From the NCBI GenBank assembly GCA_900316585.1, contig ONDM01000006.1, positions 1 to 64,000 of the forward strand: a stretch of 64,000 nucleotides of DNA. Direction: 5' to 3'. The position numbers were made by a program, and so were the translations under genes. The DNA is from an uncultured Prevotellaceae bacterium. Its GTDB lineage: Bacteria > Bacteroidota > Bacteroidia > Bacteroidales > Bacteroidaceae. Shown here piece by piece: positions 55,708 to 64,000 of this stretch. Numbering within the stretch: the first letter of the stretch is position 1; each line of letters starts with the position of its first letter. The notes under the pieces are model-generated. The model made no database searches, was not told the DNA's origin, and saw only the letters and a program-made list of their open reading frames with translations.

Positions 55708-56457
55708 ATGCGCTATTTCATTGAATTGGCTTATGATGGCTCTGCCTATCACGGATGGCAGGTTCAACCCAATGACATCAGCGTTCAAGAAGTGCTTGCC
55801 GGGTGTCTGAGTACCTTATTGGGTAAAGATACCGAGATTGTGGGTGCAGGACGTACTGATGCGGGGGTTAATGCCCGTTTGATGGTTGCTCATTTTGATG
55901 TGGGAAACGAGATAGATGCTGATTATCTTACTGATAAATTAAACAGGATGCTTCCATCCGACATCTGTATCTATCGGATACGTCCTGTGAGCGACGATGC
56001 CCATGCACGCTTTTCTGCTACCTATCGGACCTATCATTATTATGTACATCATAAGAAAAATCCATTCAATCGCAGCTATAGTTACCGTGTCCCAGGAAAA
56101 GAATTGGATTTTGAACTGATGAATCGGGCGGCAGCCATTCTCTTTGAATATACGGATTTTACCAGTTTCAGTAAACTTCATACCGATGTGAAGACGAATG
56201 ACTGTCACATTATGCAGGCTGAGTGGGTTAATCTGAAGGAAGATGAATGGATGTTTGTGATTCAAGCCAACCGTTTTTTGCGGAATATGGTACGGGCTAT
56301 CGTAGGCACGCTAGTGGAGGTAGGTCGTGGAAAGCTCACACTTGATGGCTTTCGTCGTATCATTGAACAAAAAGACAGATGCAGCGCAGGAATGTCTATG
56401 CCTGGAAATGCTTTGTCTTTAGTTGACATAGGCTATCCCAGTGATATTTATAAATAA
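55708..56457 (+). CDS. truA: tRNA pseudouridine synthase A
   Basis: A 249-residue TruA that makes pseudouridine at positions 38-40 of tRNA anticodon stems. The start [20 protein letters not shown] and the catalytic-Asp motif [14 protein letters not shown] (Asp near 52) are clear, as are [19 protein letters not shown] and the C-terminal [15 protein letters not shown]. It lies in a compact run: DUF5715, truA, DMT transporter and two small secreted proteins, with gaps of 3-6 bp. Confidence 0.96.
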   Translation: MRYFIELAYDGSAYHGWQVQPNDISVQEVLAGCLSTLLGKDTEIVGAGRTDAGVNARLMVAHFDVGNEIDADYLTDKLNRMLPSDICIYRIRPVSDDAHARFSATYRTYHYYVHHKKNPFNRSYSYRVPGKELDFELMNRAAAILFEYTDFTSFSKLHTDVKTNDCHIMQAEWVNLKEDEWMFVIQANRFLRNMVRAIVGTLVEVGRGKLTLDGFRRIIEQKDRCSAGMSMPGNALSLVDIGYPSDIYK

Positions 56458-56462
56458 GGACT

Positions 56463-57380
56463 ATGTGGCTCACGTTTGCATTTATTTCAGCATTTCTGTT
56501 GGGATTTTACGATGTGTGTAAGAAAAAATCACTTCGTAACAATGCCGTCATACCAGTCCTGTGGTTGAATACACTGATCTGCTCACTTATTTTCCTGCCA
56601 TTCATCCTTCTTACAGCTACAGGTCATATCTCGCAAGAAAGCCTTTTTTACACTCCCACACATGGATGGGCCGTGCAGAAGTATATCTTGCTTAAGTCGT
56701 GTATAGTACTTAGTTCCTGGATTTTTGGATATTTTGGCATTAAGCATCTACCCATTACCATTGTAGGGCCAATCAATGCCACTCGTCCGGTGATGTCGCT
56801 TGTGGGTGCACTGCTTATCTTTGGAGAACGACTGAATTTGTGTCAGTGGATTGGTGTGCTTCTGGCCATCGTCTCTATTTATTTTCTCTCCAGGAATGGT
56901 AAGAAGGAGGGCATAGACTTCAAGCGTGACAAGTGGGTCTTTTTTGTGGTGCTGTCTGCCTTGCTGGGTGCCTTGAGTGGTCTGTATGATAAATACTTGA
57001 TGGCTCCGATGGAGAACGGTGGAGTGGGATTGCCGCGTATGGAGGTCCAGTCGTGGTACAACCTTTATCAGTTTGTGCTGATGCTGTTTGTGTTGTTGTT
57101 CCTCTGGTATCCCAATCATAAACGAACCACCCCGTTTCATTGGAGTTGGTATATCATCTTCATTTCCATCTTCCTTTCCGCAGCAGATTTTGTCTATTTC
57201 TACTCGTTGAGTCTGGATGGAGCCATGATAGCCGTCGTGTCCATGGCCCGGCGCAGTAGTGTAGTGGTCTCCTTTTTGGTAGGAGCCATGGTGTTCCATG
57301 AGAAGAACCTTAAGCGTAAAGCCCTTGATTTGGCATTGGTACTGCTAGGTATGTTCTTCTTGTGGCTGGGAACCTCTTAG
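56463..57380 (+). CDS. EamA/DMT-family transporter
   Basis: A 305-residue protein with about ten hydrophobic segments in two EamA repeats: WLTFAFISAFLLGFYDVCKK at the start, ITIVGPINATRPVMSLVGAL in the first repeat and GAMIAVVSMARRSSVVVSFL in the second. It is not close to the DMT protein at 21506-22489. Substrate unknown. It starts 5 bp after truA, and its end overlaps the upstream part of the next gene's leader. Confidence 0.9.
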   Translation: MWLTFAFISAFLLGFYDVCKKKSLRNNAVIPVLWLNTLICSLIFLPFILLTATGHISQESLFYTPTHGWAVQKYILLKSCIVLSSWIFGYFGIKHLPITIVGPINATRPVMSLVGALLIFGERLNLCQWIGVLLAIVSIYFLSRNGKKEGIDFKRDKWVFFVVLSALLGALSGLYDKYLMAPMENGGVGLPRMEVQSWYNLYQFVLMLFVLLFLWYPNHKRTTPFHWSWYIIFISIFLSAADFVYFYSLSLDGAMIAVVSMARRSSVVVSFLVGAMVFHEKNLKRKALDLALVLLGMFFLWLGTS

Positions 57381-57406
57381 ATATTCGAAAAATAAATTTT
57401 AATGAT

Positions 57407-58009
57407 ATGAAAAGAACGCTTTTCTTTTTCTTGCTTTGTGTATTGCAATTCCAGGCTGAGGCGCAGACCATGCGTGAGGTATTCATAGCCATGCCCGATA
57501 GCATAGAGCCGCTTCTCAGCAAGAATAATCGTATGGATATGATTGACTTCATGGACAATCACATGCAAGCCAGGGTTACCAATCGCCTGGATGAGCAGAG
57601 CATTATGGATACGCTGACTGCAGATTATGTCAAGATAACCCTCTCTAGCAGTGCAGTCATGGAAATGAAGCTTTATGATAAGGGAAAGAAGAAGGTATTG
57701 CTACTTGTGCATACCGCAGGCGCTCCTGCCAAAGGAAGTGAGCTGTGTTTCTATACTCCAGACTGGAAACCACTCAAGGCACAGTTTGGACTCCCTTCTT
57801 TCCGTTCCTATGAGGCAAGTCCCCGTGAATCACTCACTGATGAGCAGATAGGGCTATTGGAAGGGTTAGCCGACATGGAACTGGTGGAAATGACACTTTC
57901 CCCGTCGGATAATATACTGACTTTTACCCCGAGTATAGGTGTCTTGAATAAGGAAGACCAGGAAAAAGTGAAACCGCTGGTCAAGAGCATAACCATGGAG
58001 CTGCGATAA
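57407..58009 (+). CDS. secreted DUF3256-family protein
   Basis: A 200-residue protein with a signal peptide (about 1-20, ending AEAQ). The mature part begins MREVFIAMPDSIEPLLSKNN and carries RMDMIDFMDNHMQARVTNRL; this matches DUF3256, a Bacteroidales family of secreted proteins with no known role. The ATG at 57407 fits the signal peptide; a longer reading would begin inside the preceding gene. Its stop overlaps the next start by one base (TAATG), so the two are coupled. Confidence 0.85.
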   Translation: MKRTLFFFLLCVLQFQAEAQTMREVFIAMPDSIEPLLSKNNRMDMIDFMDNHMQARVTNRLDEQSIMDTLTADYVKITLSSSAVMEMKLYDKGKKKVLLLVHTAGAPAKGSELCFYTPDWKPLKAQFGLPSFRSYEASPRESLTDEQIGLLEGLADMELVEMTLSPSDNILTFTPSIGVLNKEDQEKVKPLVKSITMELR

Positions 58010-58599
58010 TGAAAAGATTTCTGTATAGTTTGTGCTTTGTCGTATGTTCTTTCCTGCAAGGAGCGTATGGCACATGCCTTGCTCAAGTGAAAGAGCTAAG
58101 TCATTTGCCGTACACCGTGGAAAAAGGCATGGATAATAGCTACTATAAGTATACCATTGCCACAGGGAAGATGTACTTCAAAAAAGTCTCCCCCAAAACT
58201 TATTATGACATTTATAATACTCAGTCTCCTTATTTGAATCTTCCTACCAACTATCAGAATGCAGATGAGTATTTGCCGCTGGTGACTATCAATGAGGTCT
58301 GCTCATACGCCATAATGGATGAATTGAAGAAATACGCCACCAGCAAGGATTCCAGTATCTGCCTCACCATATCCATAACCAAGAAAGGGAGGATAGATGA
58401 CGTGAGTTTCCTTTATGCAGAAGACGCTTTTAAGGATCTTCCGATAAAGGTATTGGAGCAGTTGGAGGTTTACATGAAAACCTATAGCCGGTGTTCCTAC
58501 AAGACAAATGGGGTATTGAAAGGTGCCAATTGGTTCTGTCGTTCCTTGGTAGTCAATCCTTCCGATCCGTTGGAAACCTATACAAATTATACATTCTAA
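58009..58599 (+). CDS. small secreted protein, function unknown
   Basis: A 196-residue protein with a signal peptide (about 1-25, ending TCLAQ). The mature part has YFKKVSPKTYYDIYNTQSPY, then a C-terminal region CLTISITKKGRIDDVSFLYA that recalls TonB-C-like or energy-transducer end domains in its strand pattern. Family not recognised. It overlaps the DUF3256 gene by one base, so the two proteins probably work together in the envelope. Confidence 0.8.
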   Translation: MKRFLYSLCFVVCSFLQGAYGTCLAQVKELSHLPYTVEKGMDNSYYKYTIATGKMYFKKVSPKTYYDIYNTQSPYLNLPTNYQNADEYLPLVTINEVCSYAIMDELKKYATSKDSSICLTISITKKGRIDDVSFLYAEDAFKDLPIKVLEQLEVYMKTYSRCSYKTNGVLKGANWFCRSLVVNPSDPLETYTNYTF

Positions 58600-58602
58600 C
58601 AT

Positions 58603-58642
58603 AAAAAATAAGAGCGACTCCTAAGGAATCGCTCTTATTTTA
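58603..58642. terminator. bidirectional terminator
   Basis: AAATAAGAGCGA (58606-58617) and TCGCTCTTATTT (58629-58640) form a perfect 12-bp stem with an 11-base loop. It ends the operon from the left and the rpmE2 gene from the right. Confidence 0.9.
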
Positions 58643-58660
58643 TCTCATGAAAAGAGAAAA

Positions 58661-58918
58661 TTACTTGTTCTTACGAGCAGCACCGTAGCGGTTGAAGAAT
58701 TTATCAACACGTCCTGCAGTGTCTACCAACTTAGCCTTACCAGTATAGAAAGGGTGTGAAGATGAAGAGATTTCCATCTTGTAAAGAGGATAAGTCTGAC
58801 CCTCGAATTCGATAGTCTCAGAAGTCTTGCAAGTAGATTTTGACAAGAACATATCACCGTTACTCATATCCTTAAATACTACTGGGCGGTAGTTAGTTGG
58901 ATGAAGATCCTTTTTCAT
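58661..58918 (-). CDS. rpmE2: 50S ribosomal protein L31 type B
   Basis: An 85-residue L31. It has the family start [20 protein letters not shown] and the end [20 protein letters not shown], then DKFFNRYG. The zinc-binding CxxC pairs of type A are missing (only one Cys, in STCKTSETI), so this is the zinc-independent type B form, usual in Bacteroidales. It has its own long leader and a -7 TAACTTTG on the minus strand at 58993-59000. Confidence 0.96.
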   Translation of the reverse strand: MKKDLHPTNYRPVVFKDMSNGDMFLSKSTCKTSETIEFEGQTYPLYKMEISSSSHPFYTGKAKLVDTAGRVDKFFNRYGAARKNK

Positions 58919-58957
58919 AATTTGTTAATTTTATAAAGTTTATATTGCTGGTAACAC

Positions 58958-58980
58958 AATATAGTGTAATGGGCTATATT
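58958..58980 (-). promoter_or_regulatory. leader hairpin of rpmE2
   Basis: AATATAG (58958-58964) and CTATATT (58974-58980), perfect inverted 7-mers with a 9-base loop, lie inside the roughly 70-base leader of the L31 gene. Ribosomal protein leaders often carry such structures, but no known class is recognised. Confidence 0.35.
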
Positions 58981-59120
58981 ATTTCGGGGTGCAAAGTTAG
59001 TGTAAATCTCCAATCATCCAAAATATTTGTATGTTTTTTTTGCCGAATTAAACACTTTTGTTAACTTTGCAACTAGAAAAAAAGCAACAAATTGTTTTAT
59101 TAATTAATAAAAAGTTAAAA

Positions 59121-60128
59121 ATGACTAACTACAAAGAATTAGGCTTGGTAAACACTCGCGAGATGTTTAAGAGAGCCGTAGCTGGTGGCTACGCTATCCC
59201 TGCTTTCAATTTCAACACATTGGAGCAGATGCAGGCAATCATTCAGGCAGCAGTTGAGACTAAGTCTCCTGTTATTATGCAGGTTTCCAAGGGCGCTCGT
59301 AACTATGCAAATGGTACTATCTTGCGCTACATGGCTCAGGGTGCTGTAGAGTACGCAAAGGAGCTTGGCTGCGAACATCCAGAAATCGTTCTTCACCTTG
59401 ACCATGGAGATACTTTTGAGCTTTGCAAGGATTGTATCGACAATGGTTTCTCTTCTGTCATGATTGATGGTTCTTCTCTTCCTTATGAGGATAACATCGC
59501 ACTGACCAAGAAGGTTGTTGACTATGCACATCAGCATGATGTAACCGTAGAGGCAGAGCTTGGTGTATTGGCAGGTGTAGAGGATGAGGTTGTTGCTGAA
59601 GAGTCTCACTATACAAAACCAGAAGAGGTAATAGATTTCTCTACTCGTTCAGGTTGTGATTCATTGGCTATCTCTATCGGAACTTCTCATGGTGCTTACA
59701 AGTTCAAGCCAGAGCAGTGCACACGTGATCCTAAGACTGGTAAGTTGGTTCCTCCTCCATTGGCATTCGATGTATTGCATGAGATTGAGAAGAAGTTACC
59801 AGGATTCCCTATCGTACTTCACGGATCATCTTCAGTTCCACAGGATGAGGTTGATACTATCAACAAGTTTGGTGGTAACTTGCCAGATGCAGTAGGTATT
59901 CCAGAGGAGCAGCTGCGTGAGGCTTCTAAGAGTGCTGTCTGCAAGATTAACATCGACTCTGACTCTCGTTTGGCAATGACTGCTGCTATCCGCAAGCACT
60001 TTGCTGAGCATCCAGATCACTTCGACCCACGTCAGTATCTGAAACCAGCTCGTGAGAACATGAAGAAGATGTATATCCACAAGATTGTTGATGTATTAGG
60101 TTCTGACGGTAAGTTGGCTCAGTGCTAA
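59121..60128 (+). CDS. fbaA: class II fructose-bisphosphate aldolase
   Basis: A 335-residue zinc aldolase of glycolysis and gluconeogenesis. Marks: YAIPAFNFNTLEQMQAIIQA, VLHLDHGDTFELCKDCIDNG (zinc His and the catalytic Asp), SSVMIDGSSLPYEDNI, EAELGVLAGVEDEV, SIGTSHGAYKFKPEQ and LHGSSSVPQDEVD. The start is the ATG at 59121. The leader of about 45 bases follows -7 TAACTTTG (59062-59069). Codon use looks highly optimised (many GCT, CGT, GTA), as for an abundant enzyme. Confidence 0.97.
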   Translation: MTNYKELGLVNTREMFKRAVAGGYAIPAFNFNTLEQMQAIIQAAVETKSPVIMQVSKGARNYANGTILRYMAQGAVEYAKELGCEHPEIVLHLDHGDTFELCKDCIDNGFSSVMIDGSSLPYEDNIALTKKVVDYAHQHDVTVEAELGVLAGVEDEVVAEESHYTKPEEVIDFSTRSGCDSLAISIGTSHGAYKFKPEQCTRDPKTGKLVPPPLAFDVLHEIEKKLPGFPIVLHGSSSVPQDEVDTINKFGGNLPDAVGIPEEQLREASKSAVCKINIDSDSRLAMTAAIRKHFAEHPDHFDPRQYLKPARENMKKMYIHKIVDVLGSDGKLAQC

Positions 60129-60143
60129 TTAATCTGATATGGT

Positions 60144-60181
60144 AAAAAAAGAGAGAGTGTTTTTGCACTCTCTCTTTTTTT
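60144..60181. terminator. bidirectional terminator behind fbaA
   Basis: AAAAAAAGAGAGAGTG (60144-60159) pairs with CACTCTCTCTTTTTTT (60166-60181), a stem with a 6-base loop and strong A and T tracts. It serves fbaA and the converging DUF4831 gene. Confidence 0.92.
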
Positions 60182-60194
60182 GTATCTTGTAACT

Positions 60195-61253
60195 TTATTC
60201 ATCTATGCTTTTTACACCACCGGTCTGGTCGTAGAAGACAACCTTGGTGTCGGTCCGTTTGTTGAATAACACAGAGGAAAGGGTTTCTACATTTCCGAAC
60301 TGACCGAATGCCACTTCTGCATTGACCAATGGCTGCTGTTCACTGAAAATCTCAACTTTCGCCTTACTTGGGACATTGTATTGAATACCATCCAGGCGGA
60401 TAGCCTTTTTACGTACATCCAGCCCTTCTACAGGAGCAGGGACGGTGTGTTGGTCTTTGATGGATATGAATACAGGATAGCCAGCCAGGTCATCAGTGTC
60501 AACTACGCCCAGACGACGTGAAAAACGGAAAAGCACCTCTTTGTCCATGTCGCCCGTCGGGTCCACATAGAATGTATAGGTTTTTGTCTCTGACAGTGTG
60601 TAGCCAAGGAACAGTTGGGCCAAAGCATTTTCCTGCTCATTGAGGTTGTTTATCATAATCTCCATCTGCTTGCCGTCGGTAGGCATATAGTCTGCCTGGC
60701 CACGGTTGAGCAGGTTCTTGCTCTCCCGGATGGAATAAATCTCCTGAGCGCAGAGCTGGGCTGTCTTGGCATTGGAGCCGGCCATGAGTATTTCCTCGGT
60801 CATGTACTGCCGGGAGTCCAGCTTCCGTCCGCTCTTTTCCGTGGTATAGCCTTCAAATGGAGTTGTCTGTTGTGGCTCTGCGTTAATGGCAAGGAGCATT
60901 CCGTCATCACTTAATTTAACCATTGGGGCAATCGTCTTGTCCTTCAGTTTCAAGGTGTAGACTTTGGTGGTGTCTGGTTTGCCGAAGACATCCATATGGA
61001 TTTCTTTGATTGTCCAGGTTTCGCTAGGCTCTATGGCTACATCCTTTACCCGGAGGTAACGTTCTGCATATTTGGCATATTCCCCAGGCGTATAGCGATT
61101 CACCTCTACCAGAAGGTCTACCCGGAGAGCAGTTCTAGGTAGAATATAAGTAACGCCTTCAGCATTGACGCCCGGTTTGTATGGCGTGATCTCTGTCTGT
61201 GCTGTTGCCTGTAGCGTGCAGCACATCAATGCTGCAAAAAGAATTTTCTTCAT
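60195..61253 (-). CDS. secreted DUF4831-family protein
   Basis: A 352-residue secreted protein with a signal peptide (ending ATAQ). The mature protein matches the DUF4831 family: GVTYILPRTALRVDLLVEVN, then YAKYAERYLRVKDVAIEPSE, LSDDGMLLAINAEPQQ, RGQADYMPTDGKQMEIMINN and FYVDPTGDMDKEVLFRFSRR. It is a Bacteroidales family of unknown role. It follows the nnr gene by 4 bp on the same strand. Confidence 0.85.
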   Translation of the reverse strand: MKKILFAALMCCTLQATAQTEITPYKPGVNAEGVTYILPRTALRVDLLVEVNRYTPGEYAKYAERYLRVKDVAIEPSETWTIKEIHMDVFGKPDTTKVYTLKLKDKTIAPMVKLSDDGMLLAINAEPQQTTPFEGYTTEKSGRKLDSRQYMTEEILMAGSNAKTAQLCAQEIYSIRESKNLLNRGQADYMPTDGKQMEIMINNLNEQENALAQLFLGYTLSETKTYTFYVDPTGDMDKEVLFRFSRRLGVVDTDDLAGYPVFISIKDQHTVPAPVEGLDVRKKAIRLDGIQYNVPSKAKVEIFSEQQPLVNAEVAFGQFGNVETLSSVLFNKRTDTKVVFYDQTGGVKSIDE

Positions 61254-61257
61254 ACGT

Positions 61258-62772
61258 TTAAATACCTTTTAATTTCTTAAATGCTTTTGGCAGATAATCT
61301 ATTAAGTCGTGTGCCGTAAGGCTTTCTTCTGTCAAATCCTGGGCAGCCAAATCGCCTGCGAGTCCATGGATGTAGACACCCAGCCTGGCTGCATTCTCTT
61401 GTGAGTATCCCTGGGTCAGCAGTCCCAGGATGATTCCGGTGAGCACGTCGCCGCTTCCTGCAGTGGCCATGCCTGGATTTCCGCTCGGATTAAAATAGAC
61501 ATTGCCTTCCGGAGTGACAATAGCTGTCCATGCCCCTTTTAATACGATGTAGAACTGTTGGCTGTTTGCCATATTGATGGCTTTGGCCAGACGTTCATAG
61601 CAACTGTTGCTATTGCCTGCCAGCCTGTCCATCTCTTTGGGGTGTGGAGTAAGGATGGCAAGCGTAGGAACCTGCTGAATCCAGCTCCGATGATCACCCA
61701 GGATATTCAGTGCGTCGGCATCAATGACGATAGGGCACTGGGTGCGTCTGGTTTCTTCAATCATAGCCACAGCCGTGTCCTTCATGGTGCCTAGTCCGGG
61801 GCCTATACCCACAGCCTGGAACGCTTCAGTAGGGCAGGGATGGACGAAACGGTAGTCGTCCGAATCATGATGTATGATGGCTTCTGGAACCGCTATTTGC
61901 AGAATGTCATTGTTCCGTTTTGGGGTATGCACGGTGATTTTTCCCAGTCCTGTCCGAAGAGCTGCCTTGGTGGCAAGGATAGCTGCCCCTGCCATACCAT
62001 AGCTTCCTGCAACCAAAAGTGCGTGGCCCATGGATCCTTTGTGGGCAAATTTATCCCGTTTCTTCAACAACTTTTGAATGTCCTCGATATTGTTTATGAA
62101 ATAGGTAGCCGGTGCCTTGTCAATGCCCTCAGGATGCAGCCCGATGTCTAGCACCTGATATTCTCCGATGTATTGCTGAGTGTCCTGGAAGAAAAAGGCC
62201 AGTTTCGGCATATGCAAGGTGAGGGTAAGGTCTGCCCGGATGATGTGCGAGGATATGTTGAACGAATTGTCCTCACAAAACAGTCCCGACGGAACATCCA
62301 GCGAAACTACAGAGGCAGGAGAGGCATTGATGTATTTTACCACGGCTGCAAATCCGCCATTCAGGGGACGGCTTAATCCGGAACCGAAGAGACCATCCAC
62401 CACTAGCATGTTTTCTGTAAGCTCTGGAGGATCAAACTGAGAGGTAATCTCATTGAATATCAGTTTCTTGCTTTTCCTTATTCTGTCCCGGTTTGCCATG
62501 CAGTCCTCCGACAGCTTGTCGGTGGTGTTAAAAAGGAAGACTTCAACTGCATAGTCGTAATCAGCCAGCATACGTGCGACGGCAAGCGCATCGCCCCCGT
62601 TGTTGCCTGGACCTGCAAATACTTTCACCGGATGGTTCTTGTCCCACCTCTCCATAATGGCTTGCGTGAGGGCTTTAGAAGCTCTCTCCATAAGGTCTAA
62701 GGAAGAAATGGGTTCATGTTCTATGGTATAGCGGTCAAGGTCCTTGATTTGTATGCTCGTTAACACTTTCAT
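61258..62772 (-). CDS. nnr: bifunctional NAD(P)H-hydrate epimerase / ADP-dependent dehydratase
   Basis: A 504-residue repair enzyme that restores damaged NADH and NADPH hydrates. The N-terminal YjeF_N epimerase domain shows VFAGPGNNGGDALAVARMLA and VDGLFGSGLSRPL. The C-terminal carbohydrate-kinase-like dehydratase domain (from about 230) shows KGSMGHALLVAGSYGMAGAA, VIDADALNILGD, LTPHPKEMDRL and NPGMATAGSGDVLTGIILG. The ATG is four bases after the -7 box TATCTTTG, so the mRNA is probably leaderless. DUF4831 follows 4 bp after its stop. Confidence 0.95.
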   Translation of the reverse strand: MKVLTSIQIKDLDRYTIEHEPISSLDLMERASKALTQAIMERWDKNHPVKVFAGPGNNGGDALAVARMLADYDYAVEVFLFNTTDKLSEDCMANRDRIRKSKKLIFNEITSQFDPPELTENMLVVDGLFGSGLSRPLNGGFAAVVKYINASPASVVSLDVPSGLFCEDNSFNISSHIIRADLTLTLHMPKLAFFFQDTQQYIGEYQVLDIGLHPEGIDKAPATYFINNIEDIQKLLKKRDKFAHKGSMGHALLVAGSYGMAGAAILATKAALRTGLGKITVHTPKRNNDILQIAVPEAIIHHDSDDYRFVHPCPTEAFQAVGIGPGLGTMKDTAVAMIEETRRTQCPIVIDADALNILGDHRSWIQQVPTLAILTPHPKEMDRLAGNSNSCYERLAKAINMANSQQFYIVLKGAWTAIVTPEGNVYFNPSGNPGMATAGSGDVLTGIILGLLTQGYSQENAARLGVYIHGLAGDLAAQDLTEESLTAHDLIDYLPKAFKKLKGI

Positions 62773-62776
62773 AGTG

Positions 62777-62784
62777 CAAAGATA
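62777..62784 (-). promoter_or_regulatory. -7 box of nnr
   Basis: TATCTTTG on the minus strand, ending four bases before the ATG of nnr (62770-62772 on the plus strand as CAT). No clear -33 match is seen 20 bp upstream. The spacing repeats that at 24677-24689. Confidence 0.6.
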
Positions 62785-62860
62785 GGAAATTAGCGTGTAT
62801 AAAGGACGATTTTAATGAAATATTATGTATATTTGCAATGTTTTTTCTGATATTAGTGCC

Positions 62861-63400
62861 ATGGAAACAATCCACGTTAAAGACCTTACATTCTCTATTT
62901 CTATCCCAGAAGTACAGATCTTGGAGCGGGTGAGTCGGGTTGCCGAACATCTGACTCGTGATTTAGAGGGAAAGAACCCCTTGTTTCTGTGTGTGTTGAA
63001 CGGTGCATTTATGTTTGCATCCGATCTCATGAAGCGTGTCAACATACCTGCTGAAATCTGTTTTGTGAAATACTCTTCCTATCAAGGAACGCAGACTACA
63101 GGAAAAGTAAATGAAATCATCGGGTTGAACCAGGATATTGCAGGCCGTGTGATAGTCATCGTGGAGGACATCATAGACTCAGGCTTTACCATGCAACACT
63201 TGTTGACCGACTTGAAAAAAATGAATCCGGCAGAAGTGCATATCTGCAGCCTGCTCATGAAGCCGGGGAACTTGCAGGTGCCACTGAATGTGGAGTATTG
63301 CGCCATGGAGATTCCCAATGATTTTATCTTGGGCTATGGCCTGGATTATGATGGGTATGGAAGAAATCTTCCAGATATCTATACCGTAGTTGAAAAGTAA
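62861..63400 (+). CDS. hpt: hypoxanthine phosphoribosyltransferase
   Basis: A 179-residue type I phosphoribosyltransferase that salvages hypoxanthine (and usually guanine) to IMP or GMP. The PRPP motif IVIVEDIIDSGFTMQHL is intact, and FLCVLNGAFMFASDLMKRV, FVKYSSYQGTQTTGKV and FILGYGLDYDGYGRNLP match HPRT. The ATG at 62861 fits the family start; the -7 box TATATTTG is at 62828-62835. It shares a divergent promoter region of about 90 bp with nnr and precedes adk by 17 bp, so salvage and adenylate kinase are probably coexpressed. Confidence 0.95.
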   Translation: METIHVKDLTFSISIPEVQILERVSRVAEHLTRDLEGKNPLFLCVLNGAFMFASDLMKRVNIPAEICFVKYSSYQGTQTTGKVNEIIGLNQDIAGRVIVIVEDIIDSGFTMQHLLTDLKKMNPAEVHICSLLMKPGNLQVPLNVEYCAMEIPNDFILGYGLDYDGYGRNLPDIYTVVEK

Positions 63401-63417
63401 TTTTTATTTAGATAACA

Positions 63418-63996
63418 ATGAAGAATATCGTAATTTTCGGTGCTCCAGGCTCTGGCAAGGGTACTCAGAGCGAACGCATAGTGGCTAAGTATGGCTACGA
63501 GCATATCTCTACCGGTGATGTGCTCCGTGAACAGATAAAGGAGGGTACAGGACTGGGCAAGACTGCCAAGTATTATATCGATAATGGTCAGCTTATCCCT
63601 GATACATTGATGGTTGACATCCTGGCTAGGACTTATGACGGATTTGGTAAGGTAGATGGTGTCATCTTCGATGGTTTCCCACGCACCATTCCTCAAGCTG
63701 AGGCCCTGAAGGCTATGTTGGCCGACCGAGGCACTGATGTGGCTGTCATGTTGGATTTAGAGGTTCCAGAAGATGAGCTGATGGCTCGTTTGATTAACCG
63801 TGGTAAGACTAGTGGTCGTGCCGACGATAACGAAGAAACCATTAAGAAACGTCTAGATGTCTATCATTCACAAACTTCTCCATTAATAGAGTGGTACAAG
63901 GCTGATGGCAAATATCACCACATCAATGGCTTGGGCGATATGGAAAAGATTTTCAGTGATATTTGTGTGGTAATAGACAACGCAAAAAGTATCTAA
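63418..63996 (+). CDS. adk: adenylate kinase
   Basis: A 192-residue short-type adenylate kinase that balances ATP, ADP and AMP. Marks: P-loop FGAPGSGKGTQSERIVAKYG, AMP-binding HISTGDVLREQIKEGTGLG, DGFPRTIPQAEALK, and the short LID region (INRGKTSGRADDNEETIKKR), which lacks the zinc-finger insert of long forms. The C-terminus is complete, stopping four bases before the window ends. Confidence 0.97.
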   Translation: MKNIVIFGAPGSGKGTQSERIVAKYGYEHISTGDVLREQIKEGTGLGKTAKYYIDNGQLIPDTLMVDILARTYDGFGKVDGVIFDGFPRTIPQAEALKAMLADRGTDVAVMLDLEVPEDELMARLINRGKTSGRADDNEETIKKRLDVYHSQTSPLIEWYKADGKYHHINGLGDMEKIFSDICVVIDNAKSI

Positions 63997-64000
63997 GAGA

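Overview
The window is a chromosomal segment of a Bacteroidales bacterium (Bacteroides/Phocaeicola/Prevotella range; species not resolvable by eye). The support is the Bacteroidetes-type promoters (-33 TTTG, about 20 bp, -7 TAnnTTTG) in front of many genes, and family content typical of that order: type III glutamine synthetase, LL-diaminopimelate aminotransferase, the fused fucokinase/GDP-fucose pyrophosphorylase Fkp, a PspC-GIN protein, DUF5686, DUF4831 and DUF3256 proteins, and an HU-like HIG protein. Gene density is high and no gap between genes exceeds 300 bp. I saw no insertion sequence, prophage, CRISPR array or tRNA.

Layout. 1-97: the 3' end of a 5S rRNA gene and its terminator. 221-673: an AT-rich GNAT acetyltransferase. 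735-8433: a repeat-bearing secreted protein, glnN, dapL, the agmatine-to-putrescine pair aguA-aguB, and a paralogue of the first secreted protein. 8503-16608: valS, a small lipoprotein, aspS, then an AmgK-like kinase fused to a RapZ C-terminal domain with a MurU-like nucleotidyltransferase (probable cell-wall sugar recycling) and a lipoprotein. 16609-30939: hydrolases (YiiX-like, CE1-like esterase, GH18, DUF4838), a CPBP protease, an HU-like protein, a DMT transporter, Tex, a MATE pump, a DUF5686 outer-membrane protein and a small coiled-coil secreted protein. 31042-39822: an outer-membrane barrel protein and a seven-gene operon padR - pspC/GIN - ABC ATPase - two permeases - adaptor - TolC. 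39993-46570: a lipoprotein, an ATP-grasp/esterase pair, fkp, a flavodoxin lipoprotein and a 58-residue winged-helix protein. 46656-51206: NAD metabolism (nicotinamidase, SLOG protein, nadB-nadA-nadC). 51238-64000: aroE, menG, purC, phoH, DUF5715, truA, a DMT transporter, two small secreted proteins, L31 type B, class II aldolase, DUF4831, nnr, hpt and adk.

The most interesting signal is regulatory. Three unlinked genes (the paralogues starting at 1703 and 7762, and the outer-membrane protein starting at 31773) have the same promoter layout: TAGGG, a second TAGGG-like copy exactly 22 bp later, and a -7 box starting exactly 36 bp after that. Related 22-bp-phased elements, sharing an identical 21-bp block, lie upstream of two small lipoprotein genes (starts 11521 and 40370). 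Together they look like an undescribed cell-envelope regulon under one direct-repeat-binding activator. Other notable points are a 10-bp inverted repeat over the padR promoter, a palindrome at the HU-like promoter, and two probably leaderless transcripts (starts 24689 and 62772).

All calls are from reading the sequence; no database search or structure prediction was run.
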